A DNA stretch of 64,000 bases from Mycobacterium scrofulaceum (GCF_001667885.1 NZ_LZJW01000002.1:1-64000), one strand, 5' to 3'; positions 1 through 11,639 are shown, numbered from the stretch's first letter. Notes: generated from the sequence alone by a model not told the origin. Numbers and translations are program-made.

Positions 1-931
1 CCGTCAACGTCACCGACGGCGAATCCCCGTCCAGTAACCCGGCGGATTCACCGCCCCGAAAGCCGAACACCGCCTGGTTGGGATCCCCGGCGATCAACAC
101 CGACTCCGCGCCCGCCGCGAGCACCCGGACCAGCCGGGCCGCCTGCGGGTCGAGCTGCTGGGCGTCGTCGACCAGCAATACCCGCACCCGGCCCCGCTCG
201 GCGGCCAGCAGCTCGGGATCGACGGCGAAGGCCTCCAGGGCGGCGCCCACCAGTTCGGCGGCCCCCAGCGCCGGCGCCGTCGCCTGGGGCGCCGCGGTAC
301 CGACCGCCGCCCGCAGCAGCATCACCTGCTCGTACTGGCGCGCGAACCGGCCGGCGGCGGTCCATTCCGGACGCCGGCAGCGACGGCCCAGCCGCTCCAG
401 GTCCTGCGGGTCCACGCCCCGTTCGGCGCAGCGTGCCAACATGTTTCGCAGTTCGGTGGCGAAGCCCGCGGTGGCCAGCGCGGGTTGCAGATGTGGGGGC
501 CACGCCACCGCCGCGCGCGAGCCGTCCTCGAGGTCACCCGCCAGCAGCTCCCGGATGATGGCGTCCTGTTCGGCGCTGGTGACCAGCCGCGGCGGTGCAT
601 CGCCTGCGCGCTCGGCGGCCCGGCGCAGCACCGCGTACGCGTAGCCGTGCACAGTGCGGATCAGCGGCTCGCGCACGGCGGCGCGGCCGGGCCCCGCCGA
701 GCGCGGCCGCAGCAACGCCGTCGTCAACGCACTGCGCGCCCGCATCCCCAGGCGGCCTGAACCGGTAAGCAGCAGAACCGATTCCGGGTCCAAGCCGGCG
801 TCGATCCGGGCGACCGCGGCCTCGATGAGCAGGCTGCTCTTGCCGGTGCCGGGCCCGCCCAGCACCCGGACCGGCCCACGCCAGCCGGGCGCCAGCAGGG
901 CAAGCGCCTCGGGGTCCCAGGTGAACGACAT
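1..931 (-). CDS. adnA: AdnA-type helicase-nuclease subunit, N-terminal part
   Basis: This is the first 310 residues of a UvrD/RecB-like helicase; the rest runs off the left edge. The start ATG at 931 gives MSFTWDPEAL. A Walker A motif (GGPGTGKSS) follows near residue 25, a motif II-like LLVDDAQQLD near residue 265, and a motif III-like GDPNQAVFGFRG near residue 285. By gene order it matches Rv3202c, the AdnA subunit of the mycobacterial AdnAB motor-nuclease that resects double-strand breaks. The RecB-like nuclease domain expected at the C-terminus lies outside the window. Family assignment is firm; AdnA rather than another UvrD paralogue rests on the neighbouring lipV gene. Confidence 0.85.
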   Translation of the reverse strand, partial: MSFTWDPEALALLAPGWRGPVRVLGGPGTGKSSLLIEAAVARIDAGLDPESVLLLTGSGRLGMRARSALTTALLRPRSAGPGRAAVREPLIRTVHGYAYAVLRRAAERAGDAPPRLVTSAEQDAIIRELLAGDLEDGSRAAVAWPPHLQPALATAGFATELRNMLARCAERGVDPQDLERLGRRCRRPEWTAAGRFARQYEQVMLLRAAVGTAAPQATAPALGAAELVGAALEAFAVDPELLAAERGRVRVLLVDDAQQLDPQAARLVRVLAAGAESVLIAGDPNQAVFGFRGGESAGLLDGDSPSVTLT

Positions 932-1039
932 GGCTGCATGCAATCACCAGGGTCTGACAAGTCGGCCCGGCCCGCGCCGCCGCGGGCCCCTAGGCTGGAG
1001 GCCGCGAACAGCCCGACGAACGGTGAGGAGGTAGACATC

Positions 1040-1234
1040 GTGACGGACGTCTTTCCCAGCGACGAAGCGCCCGAAGGTGACGCCGCGGAACAACTGCAAC
1101 CGGTCGACGCCGACGACGACGCCGGCTTGGACACCGAATATCTGACCGTGGCCGATCGCGAGGCGAACGAGGCCGACGTCATCGAGCAGGCCTACATCGT
1201 GCCCACCGAGGACGAGTGGGAAGACGGACACTGA
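1040..1234 (+). CDS. small acidic hypothetical protein, 64 aa
   Basis: A 64-residue, very acidic protein (many Asp and Glu, ending EDEWEDGH) between adnA and lipV. The GTG start at 1040 is chosen because a strong ribosome binding site, GAGGAGGTAG, lies just upstream (1025-1034). The longer frame starting at 938 overlaps the adnA promoter and has no such site. I see no domain, signal peptide or membrane segment. It probably is expressed, given the ribosome site and mycobacterial codon bias, but its function is unknown. Confidence 0.6.
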   Translation: MTDVFPSDEAPEGDAAEQLQPVDADDDAGLDTEYLTVADREANEADVIEQAYIVPTEDEWEDGH

Positions 1235-1281
1235 GCCGCCCGCCCGCGAGCGGCCGTGGCGGCGGCTGGCACGATCGACGC

Positions 1282-2067
1282 GTGACCGCTGATCTCCACG
1301 TGCACCGCTACGGCCCCGCGGGCCCGGTGCGGGTGCTCGCGCTGCACGGGTTGACCGGCCACGGGCAGCGCTGGCAGCAGCTGGCCGGCCTGCTGCCCGA
1401 AATCACCTTCGCCGCACCGGATCTGATCGGCCACGGCAGGTCGACCTGGGCGGCGCCGTGGACCATCGACGCCAACGTGGCGGCGATGGCCGCGCTGCTC
1501 GACGACGGGGCCGAGGCGCCGGTGCTGGTGGTGGGACACTCCTTCGGGGGCGGCCTCGCCATGCAGCTGGCCGCGGCACGACCGGACCTGGTGGCCTCGC
1601 TGTTGCTGCTCGACCCGGCGGTCGGGCTCGACGGCGAGTGGATGCGCCAGATCGCGGACGCGATGCTGGCCTCGCCCGACTACCCCGACGCCGAGGAAGC
1701 GCGCCTGGAAAAGGTGCACGGCTCCTGGTCGGACGTCGACCCGGCGCTGCTGGGCGCCGAGATCGACGAGCACCTGATCGCGCTGCCCGGTGGTCGGTAC
1801 GGCTGGCGCGTCAGCCTGCCGGCGATGATGTCGTACTGGAGCGAACTGGCCCGCGACATCGTGTTCCCGCCGGCCGGAACGCCGACGATCCTGGTGCGCG
1901 CGAAGCGCACCTCGCCGCCCTATGTCGGCGACCGCCTGATCACCGGCCTGCAGGAACGGCTGGGATCCGATTTCCGGCTGCTGGATTTCGACTGCAACCA
2001 CATGGTCCCCTACGCCGCGCCGGACGAAGTCGCCGCGCTGACGCGCGAGTTGCTCGAGACCCACTGA
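1282..2067 (+). CDS. lipV: alpha/beta hydrolase, LipV-like
   Basis: A 261-residue serine hydrolase of the alpha/beta-hydrolase fold. The N-terminal part has the oxyanion-type LALHGLTGHG, the nucleophile elbow is VVGHSFGGG (catalytic Ser), and a late DCNHMVPY segment supplies the probable catalytic His. It lacks a signal peptide, so it should act in the cytoplasm or at the inner membrane face. Position between adnA and the alkyltransferase-like gene matches M. tuberculosis lipV (Rv3203). The GTG start at 1282 gives a protein beginning MTADLHVHRY. The natural ester substrate cannot be told from sequence. Confidence 0.8.
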   Translation: MTADLHVHRYGPAGPVRVLALHGLTGHGQRWQQLAGLLPEITFAAPDLIGHGRSTWAAPWTIDANVAAMAALLDDGAEAPVLVVGHSFGGGLAMQLAAARPDLVASLLLLDPAVGLDGEWMRQIADAMLASPDYPDAEEARLEKVHGSWSDVDPALLGAEIDEHLIALPGGRYGWRVSLPAMMSYWSELARDIVFPPAGTPTILVRAKRTSPPYVGDRLITGLQERLGSDFRLLDFDCNHMVPYAAPDEVAALTRELLETH

Positions 2068-2069
2068 TC

Positions 2070-2372
2070 GTGGCGCCGGTGACCGAGGAGCAGGTCGAGC
2101 GGGTCCGCGCGCTGGTCGCCGCGATCCCGTCCGGCCGCGTCGCCACCTACGGCGACATCGCCGACGTGGCAGGCCTTTCCAGCCCGCGCATCGTCGGTTG
2201 GATCATGCGGACCGACTCCTCGGACCTGCCCTGGCACCGGGTGATCACCGCCTCCGGGCGCCCCGCACGCCACCTGACCACCCGGCAACTCGAGCTGCTG
2301 CGCGCCGAAGGGGTGCTGGCCACGGACGGCAAGATCCCGTTGCGCGAAGTCCGCTACGACTTCGGACGCTAG
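2070..2372 (+). CDS. alkyltransferase-like (ATL) DNA-binding protein
   Basis: A 100-residue protein related to the DNA-binding domain of O6-alkylguanine-DNA alkyltransferase. The helix-turn-helix region (PSGRVATYGDIADVAGL) is intact. The active-site motif PCHRV reads PWHRV here, so Trp replaces the alkyl-accepting Cys. That is the hallmark of ATL proteins, which bind alkylated guanine without repairing it and hand the lesion to nucleotide excision repair. It follows lipV by 2 bases and overlaps the convergent kinase-like gene by 4 bases. The GTG at 2070 is the likely start; a second GTG at 2079 is possible. It corresponds to Rv3204. Confidence 0.85.
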   Translation: MAPVTEEQVERVRALVAAIPSGRVATYGDIADVAGLSSPRIVGWIMRTDSSDLPWHRVITASGRPARHLTTRQLELLRAEGVLATDGKIPLREVRYDFGR

Positions 2373-3223
2373 AGGATCAGCCGGACCAGCGCCGCGGTGC
2401 GGGCCAGGCCCGGGAAGGCCTCAGCGGTCGACCGTGGGTGCAGCGCATGGACGGCCAGCCGAAACATCAAGGCGCGCAACAACATCTGCGGCCACTCCGG
2501 CAACGCGTTCCAGCGTTCGATGAGTCCGTCGTCGGCCTCGCCCCAGGACAGGGCGTCGACGACGACGACGCCGGCCGCCCACGACGCGGGCCGCCAGTAG
2601 GGGGTGATGTCGGTGATCCCCGGGGCGGCGGTGCCGACGAAAAGCACTGTGCCGTAAAGGTCTCCGTGCACCAGCTGGTTCGGGCTCTTGGTCGGCCGGC
2701 GCAGGGTGGCCAGCTGGTTGATCAGTTCCACCGAGCGCTCGGCGTCGGCCGTCGGCGGGGCGGTCCGCGCGCCCGGGGGCACCGAGGCCAACGGCCGTTC
2801 CTCCCAGGCGGCGCGGTCGGCGGCGATGAAGATGTCCACGTCGCCCCACGGCGCGGTGGGGCCCTGGGTGAGGAACCGGGGGCGTTCCAGTTTGCCGGTC
2901 GCCTCGTGCAGGCGCACCGCAGCCGACACCACCTCGTCGTGCCGCGGTTCGGGCGTGCCGGCGACGAAGGTGTCCGCCCGCCATCCCGAAACCACGTACC
3001 GCCCGTCCGTCGAGCGGACCGGGCGGGCCAGCCGGACACCGTCGACGAACAACGTTTCGCGCACCCGGGCCGACCAAGCCGCCCGGGCGTGGTCGGCCAC
3101 CAGCGACAGGACGACCTCGCCGCAGCGCCAGCCGCCTTCCCAGCTCGCCCCCAGATAGACGGGCTTGACACCGGTCAAACCAAACGCCGCCAGCACGTGC
3201 TCCGGCGGTGGCTCGACATTCAC
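2369..3223 (-). CDS. conserved phosphotransferase-like protein (Rv3205c-like)
   Basis: A 284-residue cytoplasmic protein matching Rv3205c by position. It has the look of the aminoglycoside phosphotransferase/protein-kinase-like fold: an N-terminal lobe, then LVHGDLYGTVLF, which resembles the Brenner-type HGDL catalytic motif, and ITPYWRPASWAAGV after it. The usual Asp-rich metal-binding loop is poorly conserved, so activity is uncertain. The start ATG at 3223 gives MNVEPPPEHV. The 3' end overlaps the convergent ATL gene by 4 bases. No substrate can be inferred. Confidence 0.7.
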   Translation of the reverse strand: MNVEPPPEHVLAAFGLTGVKPVYLGASWEGGWRCGEVVLSLVADHARAAWSARVRETLFVDGVRLARPVRSTDGRYVVSGWRADTFVAGTPEPRHDEVVSAAVRLHEATGKLERPRFLTQGPTAPWGDVDIFIAADRAAWEERPLASVPPGARTAPPTADAERSVELINQLATLRRPTKSPNQLVHGDLYGTVLFVGTAAPGITDITPYWRPASWAAGVVVVDALSWGEADDGLIERWNALPEWPQMLLRALMFRLAVHALHPRSTAEAFPGLARTAALVRLIL

Positions 3224-3259
3224 ACGGGTAGCCTAGACGAGGCCACCTGCCCTATCGGG

Positions 3260-4432
3260 TCAGTACATCACCATGTCGGGTTGCATCTGCCGCGCCCACG
3301 CCACGATGCCCCCCTGCAGATGCACCGCATCGGAGAATCCGGCCTTGCGCACCGCCGCCAGCGCCTCGGCCGAGCGCACCCCGGTCTTGCAGTACAGCAC
3401 CGGCATGCGGTCGTGCGGCAGCTTTGCCAGGCCCTCGCCGGAATCGATCGACGACTGCGGGATCAGCTGGGCGCCGTCGATGTGGTTGATCTCCCACTCG
3501 ACGGGCTCGCGGACGTCGATCAGGGCCAACTTGGCGCCGGAGTCCAGCAACGCGCGCAACTCTTGCGGCGTGATCGCCGACCCGCCGGCGGTGACGTCCG
3601 CGGGCGCCGCGCCGCAGAACTCCTCGTAGTCGGCGAGCCCGGTGATCGCGGGCGCCGTCGGGTCCTTGCGGATCTTGATGGTGCGGTAGGACATTTCGAG
3701 CGCGTCGTAGAGCATCAGCCGGCCCAGCAGCGATTCGCCGATGCCGGTGATGAGTTTGATCGCCTCGGTGCCCATCACCGACGCGACGGAGGCGCAGACG
3801 ACGCCCAGCACGCCGCCTTCGGCGCACGACGGCACGGTGCCCGGTGGCGGCGGTTCCGGGTAGAGGTCGCGGTAGTTGAGACCCCGCCCGCCCGGGGCGT
3901 CCTCCCAGAACACCGAGACCTGGCCCTCGAACCGGTAGATCGAGCCCCACACATACGGCTTGCCCGCCAGCACGGCGGCGTCGTTGACCAGGTAGCGGGT
4001 GGCGAAGTTGTCGGTGCCGTCCACGATCAGGTCGTATTGCCCGAACAGGTCGACGGCGTTGCCGGGATCCAGCCGGAATTCGTGCAGCCGCACCCGGACC
4101 AACGGGTTGATCGCGGCGATCGACTCGCGCGCCGACTGGGCCTTGGGCCGTCCGACGTCGGCCACGCCGTGGATGACCTGGCGCTGCAGGTTGGACTCGT
4201 CGACGACGTCGAAGTCGACGATGCCGATCGTCCCGACCCCGGCCGCGGCCAGGTACAGCAGCGCCGGAGCGCCGAGCCCGCCGGCGCCGATCACCAGCAC
4301 GCGAGCGTTCTTGAGCCGCTTCTGCCCGTCGACGCCCAGGCCCGGAATGATCAGGTGGCGGCTGTAGCGGGCCACCTCATCGCGGGTCAGCTCGCCCGCC
4401 GGCGCCACGAGTGGCGGCAACGATGTGGACAC
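3260..4432 (-). CDS. moeZ: MoeZ: adenylyltransferase-sulfurtransferase
   Basis: A 390-residue two-domain protein. The N-terminal ThiF/MoeB domain has the nucleotide-binding LVIGAGGLGAP near residue 50 and QRQVIHG; it adenylates the C-terminus of small sulfur-carrier proteins. The C-terminal rhodanese domain carries the persulfide-forming Cys348 in LYCKTGVRS. In mycobacteria MoeZ (Rv3206c) loads sulfur on CysO for cysteine synthesis and on MoaD-type proteins for molybdopterin. The GTG at 4432 (MSTSLPPLVA) is preferred over the upstream frame because of GAGGAG just before it and the family's usual length. All key residues are present. Confidence 0.93.
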   Translation of the reverse strand: MSTSLPPLVAPAGELTRDEVARYSRHLIIPGLGVDGQKRLKNARVLVIGAGGLGAPALLYLAAAGVGTIGIVDFDVVDESNLQRQVIHGVADVGRPKAQSARESIAAINPLVRVRLHEFRLDPGNAVDLFGQYDLIVDGTDNFATRYLVNDAAVLAGKPYVWGSIYRFEGQVSVFWEDAPGGRGLNYRDLYPEPPPPGTVPSCAEGGVLGVVCASVASVMGTEAIKLITGIGESLLGRLMLYDALEMSYRTIKIRKDPTAPAITGLADYEEFCGAAPADVTAGGSAITPQELRALLDSGAKLALIDVREPVEWEINHIDGAQLIPQSSIDSGEGLAKLPHDRMPVLYCKTGVRSAEALAAVRKAGFSDAVHLQGGIVAWARQMQPDMVMY

Positions 4433-4526
4433 CCCACTTCTCCTCAATCGCTTGTCTTCATCCATCACAGCAGCCGCGCGTGACGCCGGCAAACAACTGC
4501 ACGACCCGATGCACGCCGACGCCGGG

Positions 4527-6700
<2,174 letters not shown>

Positions 6701-6900
6701 CCCTTCCGTAGGCAGTGAAGTCGACAGACCTGTCAGCTGAAGGCTAGTGGACGGGGCGGACCCGCATCCGCGACAGCCCCCACCGCGGGGTTCGCGCTGA
6801 GCGAAACGATGGTCGCGAGCGGGTAACGATTCGCTTGCAGCTGGGTCCAGAGCCGGGTTCGAAGGCCGATCCGTGTTTTCACATCGCTAACTTCGGCAAC

Positions 6901-7614
6901 ATGGGTACCACACTGGCCGACCTCGACAGGGTGCACGATTACCCCGAGGACGAGACCGACGAGCTCTACGGCGCCGACGCCTACCCCGAGGGTGACTACA
7001 CCTGGACCGGCTGGCCCACCGAGCTGCGCTGGCGTCCCGTCACGGCGATCATCGGCGCGGTGGTGGCCGTCGGCGCGATCGCTACCGCCGTCATCATCAA
7101 CAGCGGTGACAGCGCCTCCACCAAGGCCACCGTGGCGCCGGCCCCCCAACCGGTGACGTCCGCGCCCGCCACGACGAAGAGCTCCGTCCCGCCCAGCGCG
7201 CAGCCAGGCCCCTCGAGCACACCGCTGCCGCCCGAGACGGTCACCACTGTGACCACGCCCAGCGCCGCGCCGACCCTCGCCCCGACCGGGACGCCCACCG
7301 CCGCGCCGCCCCTGACCCTGACGCCGCCGCCCGCGGCGCTTAACCCGCGCACCGTCGTCTACAGCGTGACCGGCACCAAGCAACTCCTGGACCTCGTCAA
7401 CATCGTCTACACCGATGGCAGCGGCGCGTCCCAGACCGAGTTCAACGTGTCGCTGCCGTGGACCAAAGCGGTGATCCTCAATCCCGGCGTCCAGACCCCG
7501 TCGGTGGTCGCCACCAGCTTCTACGGCCGGCTGAACTGCTCGATCGTCAACGCCGCCGGGCAACTGGTGGCCGCGTCGAGCACCAACTCCAGCCTGGCGA
7601 CCTGCGCTCGCTGA
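6901..7614 (+). CDS. membrane protein with MmpS-like C-terminal domain
   Basis: A 237-residue protein with an acidic cytoplasmic head (residues 1-45), one transmembrane helix (about 50-68, TAIIGAVVAVGAIATAVII), a Pro/Thr/Ser-rich linker (about 75-150) and a C-terminal beta-rich domain. That domain (VVYSVTGTKQLLDLVNIVY, LPWTKAV, one disulfide-capable Cys pair) resembles the MmpS accessory proteins of MmpL transporters. No mmpL lies nearby. It corresponds to Rv3209. The ATG at 6901 is preferred to the frame starting at 6835 because the extra residues look like non-coding sequence. The linker suggests it spans the periplasm. Confidence 0.75.
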   Translation: MGTTLADLDRVHDYPEDETDELYGADAYPEGDYTWTGWPTELRWRPVTAIIGAVVAVGAIATAVIINSGDSASTKATVAPAPQPVTSAPATTKSSVPPSAQPGPSSTPLPPETVTTVTTPSAAPTLAPTGTPTAAPPLTLTPPPAALNPRTVVYSVTGTKQLLDLVNIVYTDGSGASQTEFNVSLPWTKAVILNPGVQTPSVVATSFYGRLNCSIVNAAGQLVAASSTNSSLATCAR

Positions 7615-7624
7615 GTTTGATGGC

Positions 7625-7838
7625 GTGACCCGCAGCGCCCGGCCGCGCCGCGCTTGCGATCACGGCTGAGTCCGATGGCCGTGACCCGCAGCGCCCGGCC
7701 GCGCCGCGCTTGCGATCACGGCTGAGTCCGATGGCCGTGACCCGCAGCGCGCGCTCGCGCCGCGCTTGCGATCACGGCTGGGTCCGATGGCCGTGACCCG
7801 CAGCGCGCGGCGACGCCGCGCTTGCGATCACGGCTGAG
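7625..7838. repeat. 56-bp tandem repeat, nearly four copies, each a hairpin
   Basis: Copies start at 7625, 7681, 7737 and 7793, exactly 56 bases apart; the last is cut short near 7838. Each unit holds an imperfect inverted repeat: GCCGTGACCCGCAGCGCG near its start pairs with CGCGCTTGCGATCACGGC near its end. Copies 3 and 4 differ from 1 and 2 in the loop. It fills the gap between two convergent genes, so it is probably a stack of bidirectional terminators. Copy number could vary between strains, as in MIRU-type loci. Confidence 0.9.
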
Positions 7839-7840
7839 CG

Positions 7841-8560
7841 TCAGCTCAGGCCCAGCTCGTGCATCCGCCGGTCGTGCGTCTGCTGCAACCGGTCGAAGAA
7901 CGCGTTGAGCTGGCCCAGGCCGCCGGCGCCCGACATCACCAGGTCGACCAGCTCGTCGTGGTCGGCCAGCAGGTACTGGGCCTGCGTGAGCGCCTCACCG
8001 AACAGCCGCCGTGACCACAGCGCCAGCCGGCTGCGCTGCTTGCCGCTGGCCGTCACCGCGGCGCGCACCTCGGCGACGACGAACTGCGAGTGCCCGGTCT
8101 CCGACAGCGCCGCCCGCACCACGTCGGCGATCTCGTCGGGCAGCCCGTCGGCGATCTCCAGGTACAGGTCGGCGGCCAGGGCGTCGCCGACGTAGGTCTT
8201 CACCAACGCCTCGAGCCAGGTGCTGGGCATCGTCAACCGGTGGTAATTCTCCAGCGCCGAGACGTACTTCGACATCGCCGGCACGACGTCGACGCCCCGG
8301 CGCTCCAGGGCGTCGCGCAACAGTTCGTAGTGCTGCATCTCGGCGGCGGCCATGCTCGCCATCGAGATCCGTCCGCGCAGGTCAGGCGCCATCCGCGCCT
8401 CGTCGGTGAGCCGGTAGAACGCGGCGATCTCGCCGTATGCCAGGACCGCGAACAACTCGTTGACGCCGGGGTGATCGGCCGACAGCCGCGGGGTAGGCGA
8501 ATCGTCCGCCCGGGCGGCGTCCAGGTCGGCTTCCGAGGGCTCGCAAGAGGGCCGGGTCAT
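7841..8560 (-). CDS. ferritin-like fold protein (Rv3210c-like)
   Basis: A 239-residue, mostly helical protein. Motifs of the diiron-carboxylate type are visible: LAYGEIAAFYRL near residue 42, AAEMQHYELL near residue 73 and ALSETGHSQFVVAEV near residue 150, giving ExxH-style pairs. It resembles the ferritin-like/MiaE-like hydroxylase fold and Rv3210c in position. Whether it binds two irons or acts on a tRNA or lipid is not decidable from the sequence. It ends 3 bases after the 56-bp repeat array. Confidence 0.75.
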   Translation of the reverse strand: MTRPSCEPSEADLDAARADDSPTPRLSADHPGVNELFAVLAYGEIAAFYRLTDEARMAPDLRGRISMASMAAAEMQHYELLRDALERRGVDVVPAMSKYVSALENYHRLTMPSTWLEALVKTYVGDALAADLYLEIADGLPDEIADVVRAALSETGHSQFVVAEVRAAVTASGKQRSRLALWSRRLFGEALTQAQYLLADHDELVDLVMSGAGGLGQLNAFFDRLQQTHDRRMHELGLS

Positions 8561-8809
8561 GGCAACACTGTAGTCGGCGGACCCGGCGCAAAACGGGAGC
8601 CAGCTGTCGACCAGCTATCATGTAGGTAGATGGCGGCTGTATTTCTTCCAGAAGCCGCTATCGGCGAAATGTGCGTGCACAGCAGGCCCGCCCAAATTTG
8701 AGCGTGGGCCCGCGACTCGGCGACGTATTCGGAGTCGGAACTCGTGCGCGCGTGACCGCGAGAACACCGACACAACCGGATATGTCACCGAAAGGCTTAC
8801 TACCCACGC

Positions 8810-10309
8810 ATGAGCGCACTCAACAGCACAACTGAATTGACTTTTGCCCACCTCGGCGTCCGCGACGAAATCGTCCGCGCCCTCTCGGAAAAGGGCATCG
8901 AGCGCCCGTTCGCGATCCAAGAGCTGACCCTGCCGCTGGCGCTCGCCGGCGATGACCTGATCGGCCAGGCCCGCACCGGCATGGGCAAGACCTTCGCGTT
9001 CGGCGTGCCGCTGCTGCAGCGCATCACCGCCGGCGCCGACGCCCGTCCGCTCAACGGCACCCCGCGGGCCCTGATCGTGGTGCCGACCCGCGAGCTGTGC
9101 CTGCAGGTCCACGGCGACCTCGCCGGCGCGGCCCAGTACCTCAAGGCCGAGGGCGACCGCCCGCTGAGCGTCGTGTCGATTTACGGCGGCCGGCCCTACG
9201 AGCCGCAGATCGAGTCGCTGCGCGCCGGCGCCGACGTCGTGGTGGGCACCCCCGGCCGGCTGCTGGACCTCAGCCAGCAGGGCCACCTGCAGCTGGGCGG
9301 GCTGTCCGTCCTGGTGCTCGACGAGGCCGACGAGATGCTCGACCTGGGCTTCCTGCCCGACATCGAGCGCATCCTGCGCCAGATCCCCGTCGAGCGGCAA
9401 GCCATGCTGTTCTCGGCGACCATGCCGGACCCGATCATCACGCTGGCCCGCACCTTCATGAACCAGCCCACGCACATCCGCGCGGAGGCGCCGCATTCGG
9501 CGGCCACCCACGACACCACCGAGCAGTTCGTCTACCGCGCGCACGCGCTGGACAAGGTCGAGCTGGTCAGCCGGGTGCTGCAGGCTGAGGGCCGCGGCGC
9601 GACGATGGTCTTCACCCGCACCAAGCGCACCGCGCAGAAGGTTGCCGACGAGCTCGCCGAACGGGGCTTCAAGGTCGGCGCCGTGCACGGCGACCTGGGT
9701 CAGATCGCCCGCGAGAAGGCGCTGAAGGCCTTCCGCACCGGCGACATCGACGTGCTGGTGGCCACCGACGTCGCCGCCCGCGGCATCGACATCGACGACG
9801 TCACCCACGTCATCAACTACCAGATCCCCGAGGACGAGCAGGCCTACGTGCACCGCATCGGCCGCACCGGCCGCGCCGGCAAGACCGGTGTAGCGGTCAC
9901 GCTGGTGGACTGGGACGAGCTGCCCCGCTGGTCGATGATCGACAAGGCGCTGGGGCTGGACTGCCCGGAACCCGCCGAGACGTACTCGAGCTCACCGCAC
10001 CTCTACGAGGAGCTGGGCATCCCGGCGGGGGCGAGCGGCACCGTCGGCACACCGAAGAAGTCGCAGGGCCAACGCCGCAGCAGCGAGCGCGACGGCCAGA
10101 AGGCGGAGCGGACCGGGCGTGCCCGTTCCGGCGCGCCGCGGCGGCGCACCCGCGGCGGCCAGCCCGTCACCGGACATCCGAACGGAAACGCCGCGACCGC
10201 CGTCGGAACCACCGGCGAAGCCGCCGCGGAGGGGTCCGCCAAGTCCGGGACCAGCCGTCGCCGCCGGCGGCGCCGCAAGCCCGCCGAAGCCGGCGCGCAC
10301 GCCAACTGA
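8810..10309 (+). CDS. rhlE: DEAD-box RNA helicase RhlE
   Basis: A 499-residue ATP-dependent RNA helicase. The Q motif, Walker A variant ARTGMGKT (residue 54 region), [13 protein letters not shown] box [13 protein letters not shown], and the C-terminal [10 protein letters not shown] are all present. Beyond residue 400 the protein turns into a low-complexity basic tail ending in a run of Arg and Lys, typical of RNA-binding extensions in actinobacterial RhlE. It corresponds to Rv3211. A 249-base leader (8561-8809) with an AT-richer stretch precedes it; such leaders often carry cold- or RNA-structure-dependent control, but I see no defined element. Confidence 0.95.
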   Translation: MSALNSTTELTFAHLGVRDEIVRALSEKGIERPFAIQELTLPLALAGDDLIGQARTGMGKTFAFGVPLLQRITAGADARPLNGTPRALIVVPTRELCLQVHGDLAGAAQYLKAEGDRPLSVVSIYGGRPYEPQIESLRAGADVVVGTPGRLLDLSQQGHLQLGGLSVLVLDEADEMLDLGFLPDIERILRQIPVERQAMLFSATMPDPIITLARTFMNQPTHIRAEAPHSAATHDTTEQFVYRAHALDKVELVSRVLQAEGRGATMVFTRTKRTAQKVADELAERGFKVGAVHGDLGQIAREKALKAFRTGDIDVLVATDVAARGIDIDDVTHVINYQIPEDEQAYVHRIGRTGRAGKTGVAVTLVDWDELPRWSMIDKALGLDCPEPAETYSSSPHLYEELGIPAGASGTVGTPKKSQGQRRSSERDGQKAERTGRARSGAPRRRTRGGQPVTGHPNGNAATAVGTTGEAAAEGSAKSGTSRRRRRRRKPAEAGAHAN

Positions 10310-10327
10310 GCCGCGCGCCCCGAGGAG

Positions 10328-11548
10328 ATGGTCAGACCCGAACGCCGGACCAAGGGCGATGTCCTGGCCGCCGTCGCCATCGCGGTCGTCGTCGCCGCCG
10401 TCGCGTCGCTGATCTGGTGGACCAGCGACGCCCGGGCCACCATCAGCCGGCCGGCCGCCGTTCCCGCGCCTAACCAGAACCCGGCGCGACAGGTGCCGGC
10501 CACGCTCAAGGAGCTGTGGACCGCGGCCAGTCCGGCCACCACCGCACCCGTGGCGGTCGGCGGGACGGTCATCACCGGCGACGGCCGCCGAGTCGACGGG
10601 CGCGACCCCGCCTCGGGCCAGTCCCTGTGGAGCTACCAGCGCGACACCGAGCTGTGCGGGGTGTCCTGGGTCTATCACTTCGCCGTCGCCGTTTACCGGG
10701 ACGACCGCGGGTGCGGTCAGGTGAGCACGCTCGACGGGTCCACGGGTCGCCGCGGGCCCGCCCGTAGCGGCTACGCCGACCCGCGCGTGCAGCTGTCCTC
10801 CGACGGCACCACCGTGTTGTCGACCGGCGACACCCGGCTGGAGCTCTGGCGCTCCGACATGGTCCGCATGGTGGCCTACGGCGAGACCGACGCCCGGGTG
10901 AAACCCTCTGCGCGCGGCCTGCATTCCGGCTGCAAGCTGGTGTCCGCGGCGGCGAGCTCGTCGGCGGTGTCGGTGCTGGAAAGCTGCGTCAACGAGGCCG
11001 ACCTGCGGCTGGTGCTGCTGCGGCCGGGCAAGGACGACGACGAACCGCAGCAACGCATCGTGGCCGAACCCGGTGTCAGGGCGGACTCCGGCGCCCGGGT
11101 GCTCACGGTGTGGGAGAACAACACCGCGGTGTACCTGCCCTCGCCGCGGCCTCGGGTGGACGTGATCGACGAAACCGGCACCACCGTGTCGAGCAATCTG
11201 TTGCCCAAACCAGCGTCGGGCCCCGGGGCGGTGTCGCACGCGGGCAGCCTGATCACTTGGTGGACGGGCGATTCCGTCATGGTCTTCGAGACCGGCAACC
11301 TGACGCTGCGCTACACCATCGCCGCGGGCGACACGACCGCGCCGTTGGGGCCGGGCGCGATGATGGCCGGCCGGCTGCTGGTCCCGGTCACCGGCGCGAT
11401 CGGCGTGTACGACCCGGTCAGCGGCGCCAGCGAGCGCTTCATCCCGGTGAACCGGCCGCCCGGCGCACCCGGGCGGGCGGTGGTCCCGGCCGTCGCGGGA
11501 CCCCGGGTGTTCGAGCAGCGCGGCGACACCGTGGTGGCCCTCGGCTGA
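10328..11548 (+). CDS. membrane-anchored beta-propeller-like protein (Rv3212-like)
   Basis: A 406-residue protein: short cytoplasmic stretch, transmembrane helix at about residues 17-38, then an extracytoplasmic domain with repeated beta-strand motifs (WSYQRDTELCGVSW, STLDGSTGR, LELWRSDMVR, GVYDPVSGA) suggestive of a PQQ-like propeller. It matches Rv3212 in position and size. A GAGGAG ribosome site precedes the ATG at 10328. It follows rhlE by 18 bases, so the two are probably cotranscribed. Biochemical role unknown. Confidence 0.8.
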   Translation: MVRPERRTKGDVLAAVAIAVVVAAVASLIWWTSDARATISRPAAVPAPNQNPARQVPATLKELWTAASPATTAPVAVGGTVITGDGRRVDGRDPASGQSLWSYQRDTELCGVSWVYHFAVAVYRDDRGCGQVSTLDGSTGRRGPARSGYADPRVQLSSDGTTVLSTGDTRLELWRSDMVRMVAYGETDARVKPSARGLHSGCKLVSAAASSSAVSVLESCVNEADLRLVLLRPGKDDDEPQQRIVAEPGVRADSGARVLTVWENNTAVYLPSPRPRVDVIDETGTTVSSNLLPKPASGPGAVSHAGSLITWWTGDSVMVFETGNLTLRYTIAAGDTTAPLGPGAMMAGRLLVPVTGAIGVYDPVSGASERFIPVNRPPGAPGRAVVPAVAGPRVFEQRGDTVVALG

Positions 11549-11639
11549 GTTTGCATTGCGCGTGCGCTCAGGGAGGCGACACGCCGATGAGCCGCGCCAT
11601 AGGCGCACCCTCAAAGCCGCAGCCGCACAAGCGAATCCG

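Noticed and set aside
2198..4483. 761-codon plus-strand frame
   Set aside because: Antisense to Rv3205c-like gene and moeZ; no recognisable domain.
7625..7838. CRISPR array
   Set aside because: The units are contiguous 56-bp tandem repeats without unique spacers, and no cas gene is present.
8618..9853. 411-codon minus-strand frame
   Set aside because: Antisense to rhlE, whose helicase motifs are certain.
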